Assembly: GCA_030158125.1 (NCBI GenBank)
Contig: JAOATL010000022.1
Coordinates: forward strand, 50,405-114,404
Length of the DNA: 64,000 bases
DNA from: Limnohabitans sp.
GTDB taxonomy: Bacteria; Pseudomonadota; Gammaproteobacteria; Burkholderiales; Burkholderiaceae_C
Direction: 5' to 3'
The notes beneath the pieces were generated by a model. It was not told where the DNA came from and made no database searches. It saw nothing but the letters and a program-made list of their open reading frames with translations. Of this stretch, positions 57,324 through 64,000 are shown one piece after another (positions within the stretch are counted from its first letter, which is position 1; each line of letters starts with the position of its first letter). The position numbers and the translations under genes are program-made.

Positions 57324-58241
57324 ATGAGCAGTATTTTGTTGTTGGAGCAGGCCTTGAATGGCCTGCAGTTTGGATTGATGTTGTTCTTGCTAGCGTCTGG
57401 CTTAACGCTGGTGTTCGGCATCATGGACATGATCAACTTGGCCCACGGCGCCCTCTACATGGTGGGCGCCTTTCTGGCAGCTTGGCTGGTTCAACTCACT
57501 CAGTCGTTCTTGCTGGGCGTTGTCTTGGCCGTGGGGCTCACGGCTGTGGTGGGCATGGTGTTGGAAGCCACCCTACTTAGAACACTTTATGCCCGCGATC
57601 ACTTGTCGCAAGTGTTGGCCACATTTGCCCTCATTCTCATCATCAATGAATCGGTTCGCATGATCTGGGGTTCAGACTTGGCCTTGTCAGCGCCCCAAGC
57701 CCTATCCGGCCCTGTTGAATTGTTGCCCGGTTTGTTGTATCCCAGCTACCGACTCGTGATCATTGCGGTGGGCTTGGCCATTGCGTTGCTCTTGTTTTTG
57801 ATGGTGACGCAAACTCGCATGGGCGCTTGGGTTCGCGCAGGCGCATCGAATCGCGAAATGGCCATGGCCATGGGCATCAACATCAAGGCTCTCTTCACGG
57901 GTGTTTTTGGCATTGGTGCAGCTCTGTGTGCTGTGGCCGGCGCCATGTTGGGCCCTCTGTTGGCTGTGCAAGTTGGCATGGGCGAGAACATCCTCATTCT
58001 GGCCTTTGTGGTCATTGTGATTGGCGGCATTGGCTCCGTTTGGGGGGCCTTTGTGGGCGCCATTTTGGTGGGCTTTGTAGACACGCTAGGCCGCACCCTC
58101 TTGCCGCATTTGTTTCGTGAAATTTTCTCGCCGCAATTTGCCAGCGCTGCTGGCCCTGCCGTGGCATCCATCTTGGTTTATGTCTTGATGGCTGCGGTGC
58201 TGTTTGTTCGCCCTCAAGGGCTTTTTTCAGGTCGCTCTTAA
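57324..58241 (+). CDS. ABC permease, LivH family (island)
   Basis: A 305-residue membrane protein. FGIMDMINLAHGALYMVGAF is the LivH signature near residues 32-51, and VGAILVGFVDTLGRTLLP is near the C-terminus. It is about 18 residues longer than the copy at 20086. It begins 21 bp after the binding-protein gene and ends 12 bp before livM. Confidence 0.93.
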   Translation: MSSILLLEQALNGLQFGLMLFLLASGLTLVFGIMDMINLAHGALYMVGAFLAAWLVQLTQSFLLGVVLAVGLTAVVGMVLEATLLRTLYARDHLSQVLATFALILIINESVRMIWGSDLALSAPQALSGPVELLPGLLYPSYRLVIIAVGLAIALLLFLMVTQTRMGAWVRAGASNREMAMAMGINIKALFTGVFGIGAALCAVAGAMLGPLLAVQVGMGENILILAFVVIVIGGIGSVWGAFVGAILVGFVDTLGRTLLPHLFREIFSPQFASAAGPAVASILVYVLMAAVLFVRPQGLFSGRS

Positions 58242-58253
58242 AGCCAAGTCCCC

Positions 58254-59213
58254 ATGAAGCGCGAAACACCTCCTTGGCTTTGGACCCTGCTGTTGGCACT
58301 GGCCATCGCACTGCCTTTGGTTTTACATGCACGCGGTCAAGATTTTTACATCAGCATGCTAAGCCGCATGATGATTTATGGCATAGCAGCCTGCAGTCTG
58401 AATCTCATCTTGGGGTTTGGTGGCTTGGTCTCTTTTGGTCATGCCGCATTTGTGGGCATTGGTGCCTACGCTGTTGGCATCATGATCACAGAAGGTGTCA
58501 CCAACGGCTGGATCAACTTTGGTGTGGCCATGGGCGTCTCTGCCATAGCTGCCGCCATCATTGGTGCCATTTCCTTGCGCACCCGCGGCGTGTACTTCAT
58601 CATGATCACGCTGGCCTTTGCGCAAATGATTTACTACCTGGTCAATTCAATCAAAGCCTATGGCGGTGACGAGGGATTGAACATCAAATCAAGGTCTAAC
58701 TTTGGCATGGGCCTTGATTTGAAAAACGATGTCACCTTCTACTTTGTGGTGCTCTTGGTTTTGGTACTCACATTGATCATCATTTCGCGCATGATGAAGT
58801 CGCGTTTTGGCCGTGTCATTCTGGCCATTCGCGACGATGACACTCGCGTCGACGCCATTGGCTTTCCAGCCTACACCTACAAATGGGTGCTGTTTATCAT
58901 TGCAGGCACTTTGGGTGGCTTGGCCGGCGCATTGATGGTGAACCATCAAAACTATGTCAGCCCCAACCTGATGCATTGGACGCAATCGGGCATTTTGATG
59001 GTCATGGTCATTCTGGGCGGCGTCGGTACGCTGTCTGGCGGTTTATGGGGTGCGCTGGTCTTGCTCATTTTGGAAGACGTCGTGGCCGAACACACGGTGT
59101 ATTGGCAGTTCTACATTGGATGGTTCTTGTTGGCCGTGGTGCTGTTGGCGCCCAAGGGCTTGTCAAGCTTCTTCAACCGCCCAGCCAAAGTTGAAACCAA
59201 GGGGCATGCATGA
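58254..59213 (+). CDS. ABC permease, LivM family (island)
   Basis: A 319-residue membrane protein. GFGGLVSFGHAAFVGIGAYA is the LivM signature and VILAIRDDDTRVDAIGF is the ATPase-contacting loop. It overlaps the LivG gene by 4 bp (ATGA). Confidence 0.93.
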   Translation: MKRETPPWLWTLLLALAIALPLVLHARGQDFYISMLSRMMIYGIAACSLNLILGFGGLVSFGHAAFVGIGAYAVGIMITEGVTNGWINFGVAMGVSAIAAAIIGAISLRTRGVYFIMITLAFAQMIYYLVNSIKAYGGDEGLNIKSRSNFGMGLDLKNDVTFYFVVLLVLVLTLIIISRMMKSRFGRVILAIRDDDTRVDAIGFPAYTYKWVLFIIAGTLGGLAGALMVNHQNYVSPNLMHWTQSGILMVMVILGGVGTLSGGLWGALVLLILEDVVAEHTVYWQFYIGWFLLAVVLLAPKGLSSFFNRPAKVETKGHA

Positions 59214-59965
59214 GCCAGCCACCCTTGCTCGACATTCAAAACTTGGTCAAACGCTTTGGCGCCTTGCTGGCCACTGACCATGTCAGCCTCCAAGTTTTTC
59301 CAAATGAAATTCATGCATTGATTGGGCCCAATGGCGCTGGCAAGACCAGTTTAGTTGCCCAGTTGTCTGGCTTGCTGACCAGTGACAGCGGGCACATTTT
59401 GTTTCAGGGTCAAGACATCACTGCTTTGGCCACCCATGACCGCGTCCATCTAGGTTTGGCGCGTTCTTTTCAAATCACACGCCTCTTCAAATCGTTTACC
59501 GTCTTAGAAAATGTGGCCTTGTCGGTGCAAGCCCAGATGGGCCACAGTTTTTCATTTTGGAAACCAGTCAGTCAAGAGCTTGCGCTCACAGACAAAGCCA
59601 TGAGCCTGCTCAACGATCTGGGCTTAGCACCTCGTGCGCATGATAGGGCCAGTGAGCTCTCCCATGGCGAGCAACGTATTTTGGAATTGGGCTTGGCCGT
59701 TTCCACCCAACCCAAACTGCTTTTGCTAGATGAACCCATGGCCGGTGCTGGCCCCCTTGAGTCTGAACGCATTCTGAATCTCATCTTGAAGCTGCGCCAA
59801 CAATCTGCCATCTTGCTCATTGAGCACGACATGGATGCGGTGTTCAGATTGGCCGACAGAATTTCTGTGTTGGTCAGCGGTGCCGTCATTGCCACAGGCA
59901 CACCTGAAGAAATCCGTCATCACCCCCAAGTCATTGCGGCTTACTTAGGTGAGGAGAACGCATGA
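59210..59965 (+). CDS. ABC ATP-binding protein, LivG family (island)
   Basis: A 251-residue ATPase with GPNGAGKTS as Walker A, ELSHGEQRILELGLAV as signature and LLLDEPMAGAGP as Walker B. FKSFTVLENV is typical of LivG. It overlaps both neighbours by 4 bp, so livM-livG-livF are tightly coupled. Confidence 0.94.
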   Translation: MSQPPLLDIQNLVKRFGALLATDHVSLQVFPNEIHALIGPNGAGKTSLVAQLSGLLTSDSGHILFQGQDITALATHDRVHLGLARSFQITRLFKSFTVLENVALSVQAQMGHSFSFWKPVSQELALTDKAMSLLNDLGLAPRAHDRASELSHGEQRILELGLAVSTQPKLLLLDEPMAGAGPLESERILNLILKLRQQSAILLIEHDMDAVFRLADRISVLVSGAVIATGTPEEIRHHPQVIAAYLGEENA

Positions 59966-60669
59966 GCTTGCTACAAGTTCAAAATGTTCAATCGGCCTAC
60001 CAAGAAAGTCAGGTGCTGTTTGGCATTGACTTCACACTTGAAGCGGGCGAATCCATGGGATTGCTTGGCCGAAATGGCATGGGCAAAACCACCCTGATCC
60101 GAAGCATCCTAGGGCTCAAGTCGGTACAAGGCGGCCAGGTTATCTTTGACGGTCAAGAGATCACCCACGTACCTGCTGACAAAATTGCGCGCATGGGAAT
60201 TGCGGTGGTACCCGAAGGCCGACAGGTTTTTCCCAATCTGTCCGTCGATGAGCACCTCACGGCCTTTGTCAGCAATCGCCACAACAGCAAAACCTTGTGG
60301 ACACCAGCGCGGGTCTACGAATTGTTTCCGCGGCTGGCAGAACGCAAAAAGAACTTAGGCTCGCAACTGTCAGGGGGCGAGCAACAAATGCTGGCCATTG
60401 GACGCGCCTTGGTCACCAACCCCCGCTTGATCATCTTGGACGAAGCCACGGAGGGCTTGGCACCCCTCATTCGCGAAGAGATTTGGAAGTGTCTGAAACT
60501 GCTGTGCAGTGAGGGGCAAACCTTGATCGTGGTCGACAAATACGTCAATCGATTGGTCGACATTGCATCCCACCACCTCATCATGGAGCGCGGTCAAGTG
60601 GCTTGGAAAGGCAACTCTGATGCACTTCGCCACGATCGTCAATTGTGGACTCGCTACTTGGGCGTTTAA
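59962..60669 (+). CDS. ABC ATP-binding protein, LivF family (island)
   Basis: A 235-residue ATPase with GRNGMGKTT, LSGGEQQML and IILDEATEGLAPL. VVPEGRQVFPNLSVDEHL is the LivF signature. It closes the second five-gene Liv importer. Its stop lies 4 bp before the convergent LysR gene. Confidence 0.94.
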   Translation: MSLLQVQNVQSAYQESQVLFGIDFTLEAGESMGLLGRNGMGKTTLIRSILGLKSVQGGQVIFDGQEITHVPADKIARMGIAVVPEGRQVFPNLSVDEHLTAFVSNRHNSKTLWTPARVYELFPRLAERKKNLGSQLSGGEQQMLAIGRALVTNPRLIILDEATEGLAPLIREEIWKCLKLLCSEGQTLIVVDKYVNRLVDIASHHLIMERGQVAWKGNSDALRHDRQLWTRYLGV

Positions 60670-60673
60670 GTTT

Positions 60674-61573
60674 TTAAAACGATTGCGCCACTGTTTTGAC
60701 GGCTTGTATCAGCAACTTACTGGCCGGGCTAAGCGTCCCTTTGCGACGTCGCGTCATGCCCACTCGGCGCTCCCACTGATTGCCCGTCGCTTCAAGCGAT
60801 TTGAGCTGCCCCGCTTTCTCTTCCCAATAAATTAACTCCTTGGGAATGAAGGTCAAGGCATCGCTCTGCATCACCATGGCTTTCATCAGAACAGTGGAGG
60901 TCGTTTCCACTTGGGCTTTGGGAGGGTCAAGGTCGTGCGAAGCAAAGTAATCGTCAAACGCCAGTCGCTCTAATTCGCGCTGCCTTGGCAAGATCCAGGG
61001 AAACTTCACCAGCATGTTAGGTGTGACTACTTTGTGTTTGGACAAGGGGTGCTCTGCGCGAGCCACCACAGTGGCGCTCTCTGTGAACAAATAGTCATGC
61101 ACCATTTCGGGATCGGCTGATCTGGCAGGTACAGATGACAAGGCAAAATCCACTTCGCCTTGCTTCACCCAAGGCATCAAAGCTTCATTCAAACCGTACA
61201 TCACCGTGACGTGAACTTCAGGATTTTGTTCGGCCAACATCTTAAGCGCCATGGGCAAAAGCCGAGTGGCTTCGGTGGGGCCACAGCCAATCATGACGTG
61301 ACCTCTTTGTGCCCCTCGCATGGACTGAATTTCGCCCACGGCGTTGCGCATTTCGGCCTCAATAACCCGGCCGTGCTCCATGAGTGCCTGACCAAAGGGT
61401 GTGACGCTCACCCCAAAGCGACCGCGTTCAAGCAGACGAACGCCTAGCGTTTTTTCTAAGGCCTTGATGCTCTTTGACAGTGCAGGCTGCGATATTTCCA
61501 TCGAGGCGGCTGCTTCGGTGAGATTGCCATAGCGCGCGGCTGCAAGGAAGAGTTGAACTTTTCTGTAATCCAT
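60674..61573 (-). CDS. LysR family transcriptional regulator (second)
   Basis: A 299-residue LysR regulator. VQLFLAAARYGNLTEAAASM and SQPALSKSIKALEKTLG form the helix-turn-helix. The effector domain follows (GHVMIGCGPTEATRLLP). It is divergent from the Rieske oxygenase genes, with 102 bp between, and probably activates them in response to substrate. Confidence 0.92.
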   Translation of the reverse strand: MDYRKVQLFLAAARYGNLTEAAASMEISQPALSKSIKALEKTLGVRLLERGRFGVSVTPFGQALMEHGRVIEAEMRNAVGEIQSMRGAQRGHVMIGCGPTEATRLLPMALKMLAEQNPEVHVTVMYGLNEALMPWVKQGEVDFALSSVPARSADPEMVHDYLFTESATVVARAEHPLSKHKVVTPNMLVKFPWILPRQRELERLAFDDYFASHDLDPPKAQVETTSTVLMKAMVMQSDALTFIPKELIYWEEKAGQLKSLEATGNQWERRVGMTRRRKGTLSPASKLLIQAVKTVAQSF

Positions 61574-61576
61574 AAC

Positions 61577-61624
61577 CTATGGTAATAGAAAAAGCATGAA
61601 TTGTTGTAGATCTATTGCTTGACC
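61577..61624. promoter_or_regulatory. Divergent control region between LysR and Rieske genes
   Basis: CTAT-GGTA-ATAG (61577-61588) and TAGATCTA (61607-61614) are perfect small dyads, close to a -35-like TTGACC (61619-61624). They suit LysR binding at its divergent target promoter. The -10 element is not clear. Confidence 0.4.
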
Positions 61625-61675
61625 TGCGTTAAGTTAGAGGCCTGTGTTCATCTCAAGCCCTGAAATGGAGTTTTC

Positions 61676-62998
61676 ATGTCATCGATAGATTTAGACCAAC
61701 TGGTTCAACCCGACCGCGTTCACAAGAGCGTCTACACCGATCAACAATTGTTTGATCTTGAAATGGAACACATCTTTGAAAAGGCTTGGGTCTATTGCGG
61801 CCATGAGTCTCAAGTGAAAGAGGTGGGCGACTACTTCACCATGCAAATTGGTCGTCAACCCATGGTCATGGTGCGTGACGATGACAAGAGCGTCAAAGTC
61901 CTCTACAACCGCTGCCCTCACCGCGGCGTAGAACTGTGCGGCAATCAAAGTGGCAACACAGGCAAAGGCTTTGTGTGCTCCTACCACGCATGGAGTTTTC
62001 ATTTAAACGGAAAGATCAAAGCCATTCCCTTGGTCAAAGGTTATGACGGCACGCGCATGACACCCGACACCCCAGACTGCAGCATGGTGCCAGCCGCCCG
62101 TGTGGAAAGTTACCGTGGTTTTGTATTTGCCAGTTTGTCCAAGGAAGGTCCTGGCTTGGTGGAGTTCTTGGGCGAGGCCAAAGTAGCCTTTGACGATATG
62201 TGCGACCGCTCACCCGTGGGTGAAGTTGAAGCTGTCCCTGTTTGCCACCGCGTGATTCAGCACTCCAATTGGAAGTTTTTCATGGAGAACCAACTGGATG
62301 CCCTGCATCCCTCTGTCACACACCAATCGACGGGTGTGTCTGCACGCAAAGTGGAGCAGCGTCTGAAAAAAGAAAAAGGCGATGCACCGCTGTTCTTCCA
62401 TTACCTGTCCACTTTTGCCTCTAGCTTTGATCAGTGGGACTCGGTTCAAACAGTCAACTTCAAATACGGTCACGGCATTTTGAAAGCCTATATGGGCTTG
62501 CGCCCCACCGACCCTGACACTGTGGAATACGAAGCATTGATTAAGAAAGCTTACGGCGAAGAAAAAGGTGAGGAATATTTAGCACGCAGCATTCACCACG
62601 TGCTAATTTACCCCTACTTGTCGGTTCAATCCCCTCTGCAACAAGTGCGTTGCTTGCGCCCCATTGCGCCCAACAAAACCTTGTCTGAAATTTGGCACTT
62701 CCGTTTAAAAGGTGTGCCTGAGGCCATCTACGAGAGATCACTGTGGTATTTCAACTTGGTAAATTCACCCGCTACCATGATCAATGCCGATGACTTGGAA
62801 AACTGGACCAAAGGACAGTTGGGTCTGGAATCCAAAGGCGGCGAATGGGTCAGCTTCCATCGGAACTACGGCGGCGATACCGAAAAGGATGGCGTTTTGT
62901 ATTCCAACAACGGCACCAGCGAAGTCGTGATGCGCAATCAGTTCAAGGCCTGGGAGTCTTACATCCGCGCCGCCATTCAACCTTCGACCAAAGCCTGA
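61676..62998 (+). CDS. Rieske aromatic ring-hydroxylating dioxygenase, alpha subunit
   Basis: A 440-residue non-heme iron oxygenase subunit. The Rieske [2Fe-2S] motif is C-P-H then C-S-Y-H (RCPHRGVELC and FVCSYHAWSF, about residues 83-107). The mononuclear iron site is ENQLDALHPSVTH, with two histidines; the aspartate that bridges to the neighbouring subunit is present. It hydroxylates an aromatic ring with O2 and two electrons. AATGGAG lies upstream of the ATG. No ferredoxin or reductase gene accompanies it in the window. Substrate unknown. Confidence 0.93.
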   Translation: MSSIDLDQLVQPDRVHKSVYTDQQLFDLEMEHIFEKAWVYCGHESQVKEVGDYFTMQIGRQPMVMVRDDDKSVKVLYNRCPHRGVELCGNQSGNTGKGFVCSYHAWSFHLNGKIKAIPLVKGYDGTRMTPDTPDCSMVPAARVESYRGFVFASLSKEGPGLVEFLGEAKVAFDDMCDRSPVGEVEAVPVCHRVIQHSNWKFFMENQLDALHPSVTHQSTGVSARKVEQRLKKEKGDAPLFFHYLSTFASSFDQWDSVQTVNFKYGHGILKAYMGLRPTDPDTVEYEALIKKAYGEEKGEEYLARSIHHVLIYPYLSVQSPLQQVRCLRPIAPNKTLSEIWHFRLKGVPEAIYERSLWYFNLVNSPATMINADDLENWTKGQLGLESKGGEWVSFHRNYGGDTEKDGVLYSNNGTSEVVMRNQFKAWESYIRAAIQPSTKA

Positions 62999-63014
62999 AC
63001 AGGAGTTAACTTTC

Positions 63015-63641
63015 ATGAAAACTAACGAAGTCAAAGAAGCACTCGGTACGGGCGTTGTGATTGAAGGCATCCAATCGATGTCAGGCGCCGACTCCATTGA
63101 ACCCGATCACATGGGCCGGGGTCGTGTACCCAGCCAGGGTTACATTCCCAAAGCCATCAAAGTAGACCCAGCTTTGCAGCGTCAAGTTGAAGAATTGTTG
63201 TTTCACCAAGCCGCCTTGCTAGACAACAAAGCTTGGGGTGAGTGGAGCAATCTGTTCAGTGATGATGGCGTTTATTGGATGCCCTCCACACCCACTCAAA
63301 CCGATTGGCGACGTGAAGCTTCCATTTTTGCAGAAGACCGTTTGCTGATGGAAGTTCGAATGAGCAGGCTGCTTCATCCCAATGCTTGGTCACAAGCTGC
63401 GCAGTGGGGCACCAATCACATTGTGGGCAACATCGTGATTGAGGCCGCCAGCAATACAAGTATCGAGGTTTACTCGCGTTTTCAAATGATGGAAATGCGT
63501 CGAGACAATATTCGCCATTTTGGTGGTAGCTATCGTCACACTTTGGTCAAACAAGGCAATGATTTAAAGATCAAATTGCAACGCGTGGACATGACCAACG
63601 GCCAAGCCGCCTACGACTACGTGCTCCAAGCCTGGGTTTAG
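63015..63641 (+). CDS. Aromatic ring-hydroxylating dioxygenase, beta subunit
   Basis: A 208-residue small subunit of NTF2-like fold. QVEELLFHQAALLDNKAWGEW and FSDDGVYWMPSTP are typical of the family, as is RHFGGSYRHTLV near the end. It stabilises the alpha subunit hexamer. The ATG at 63015 has AGGAG upstream and lies 16 bp after the alpha gene. The first 45 residues before the conserved core are longer than usual. Confidence 0.9.
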   Translation: MKTNEVKEALGTGVVIEGIQSMSGADSIEPDHMGRGRVPSQGYIPKAIKVDPALQRQVEELLFHQAALLDNKAWGEWSNLFSDDGVYWMPSTPTQTDWRREASIFAEDRLLMEVRMSRLLHPNAWSQAAQWGTNHIVGNIVIEAASNTSIEVYSRFQMMEMRRDNIRHFGGSYRHTLVKQGNDLKIKLQRVDMTNGQAAYDYVLQAWV

Positions 63642-63659
63642 GATCTAGCAGCTAAAAGA

Positions 63660-63693
63660 AAAGCCACTGACTTCAAAAATCAGTGGCTTTCAA
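63660..63693 (+). terminator. Terminator after the Rieske beta gene
   Basis: AAAGCCACTGA and TCAGTGGCTTT form a perfect 11-bp stem with a 9-base loop, with a short T-rich tail. Confidence 0.75.
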
Positions 63694-63699
63694 TTTAGT

Positions 63700-63720
63700 G
63701 AGCCCGCCAAGACTCGAACT
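63700..63720 (-). other. tRNA 3'-end-like fragment
   Basis: Reading the minus strand gives TTCGAGT then CTTGG then CGGGCTC then A. These have the spacing of a T-loop, T-stem 3' strand, acceptor 3' strand and discriminator. The matching 5' T-stem is missing upstream. It may be a remnant of a tRNA 3' end, but the tRNA family is not identified. Confidence 0.35.
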
Positions 63721-63790
63721 AATCTATACCTTCAAAGTTGCAGTTACTCGGGATACACACAACCCGTCCAAAGCGGCTAAAGCACCATGA

Positions 63791-63857
63791 CCGTCCAGAC
63801 TCTGGACACCCCTTACCTGTCCAGAGCAACTCAAGCGTCAAGTTTCTGGACGCTTTG
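63791..63857 (+). repeat. Palindromic GTCCAG/CTGGAC module, right island edge
   Basis: GTCCAGA-C-TCTGGAC at 63793-63807 is followed by a second pair of arms, GTCCAGA (63819-63825) and TCTGGAC (63845-63851), 19 bp apart. The end TCTGGACGCTTTG matches 47962 at the left edge. The order of motifs parallels 48126-48171 with an insertion. Confidence 0.75.
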
Positions 63858-63945
63858 TATGGTCTTAGTGGCGTTATCTTCTTGATTATTCAATGCCCAA
63901 CCGAGCTCATGCCAAAAAAACTTTCATCCCTCGAAAAACTGCTTT

Positions 63946-64000
63946 TTTTTTGCTACAATGCGAGGCTTAGCGAAACAGCACAGTCGCTCTAAGTCCTAAA
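63946..64000 (+). repeat. 55-bp perfect direct repeat, right copy (tRNA-Asn leader)
   Basis: Identical to 47681-47735 up to the last base of the window, including TACAAT and the leader hairpin. It is preceded by TCGAAA 17 bp before the -10, a weaker -35. An intact tRNA-Asn is expected just beyond the window. Confidence 0.95.

Larger units (their letters stand above)
63642..64000. other. Non-coding right edge of the island
   Basis: About 360 bp without a credible gene. It holds a terminator, a tRNA 3'-end-like fragment, the second palindromic module and the second 55-bp tRNA-Asn leader copy. An 84-codon frame at 63738 is spurious in appearance. Confidence 0.7.

Noticed and set aside
63738..63992. 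An 84-codon frame at the right edge
   Set aside because: It runs through repeats and the tRNA-Asn promoter, so coding is very unlikely.

Overview
The window reads as chromosomal DNA of a betaproteobacterium in the Burkholderiales, most likely a Comamonadaceae member of the Limnohabitans/Rhodoferax type. The basis is the gene order exbB-exbD-lpxK-trm112-kdsB-adk, the cysI-DUF934-cysH-cysD-cysN cluster, the protein sequence style and the moderate GC. This placement is an inference without database support. Genes are dense on both strands, and no phage, CRISPR array, insertion sequence or integrase gene is visible.

Region 1 (1-12.8 kb) is core housekeeping. It holds the start of rpiA, then pyrD, an L-2-hydroxyglutarate-oxidase-like flavoprotein, an SDR, sodB, xseA, exbB/exbD, lpxK, a Trm112-like protein, kdsB, adk, an asparaginase and lexA with two tandem SOS boxes, followed by a D-2-hydroxyacid dehydrogenase. 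Region 2 (12.8-24.3 kb) is acyl-CoA metabolism: a PaaH-like dehydrogenase, a crotonase, a Crp/Fnr regulator, an ACAD10/11-like kinase domain and an acyl-CoA dehydrogenase. It continues with tRNA-Pro and tRNA-Arg, a complete Liv-type ABC importer and a short CaiB-like CoA transferase.

Region 3 (24.4-34.4 kb) holds hrpA, argA, dsbB, divergent fpr and yggX, an unusual MnmC whose methyltransferase half looks eroded, and an orphan ABC binding protein. Region 4 (34.5-41.3 kb) is assimilatory sulfate reduction followed by a 7Fe ferredoxin and a thioredoxin-reductase-like ferredoxin-NADP reductase. Region 5 (41.3-47.6 kb) has a TPP riboswitch ahead of a TonB-dependent receptor, a LysE exporter, a DUF1501/DUF1800 pair, a VF530 protein and a GNAT acetyltransferase.

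Region 6 (about 47.7-64 kb) looks like a catabolic island between two tRNA-Asn promoter copies. A perfect 55-bp direct repeat lies at 47681 and again at 63946, running off the window. The left copy leads into a tRNA-Asn reduced to its 5' 41 nt, then an intact terminator, a very AT-rich stretch and palindromic GTCCAG/CTGGAC modules. Related modules recur at the right edge. The cargo is a LysR regulator, an indolepyruvate-type 2-oxoacid:ferredoxin oxidoreductase (two subunits), a TRAP transporter, a second complete Liv-type ABC importer, a second LysR regulator and a two-subunit Rieske oxygenase. Together these suggest uptake of an aromatic or aryl-2-oxo acid, oxidative decarboxylation to an aryl-CoA and ring hydroxylation. 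The substrate is unknown, and no dedicated Rieske reductase is present in the island.

The observations most worth following are this island and its ends, the TPP-riboswitch-controlled receptor with apparently competing leader hairpins, and the MnmC that has lost its methyltransferase motifs.
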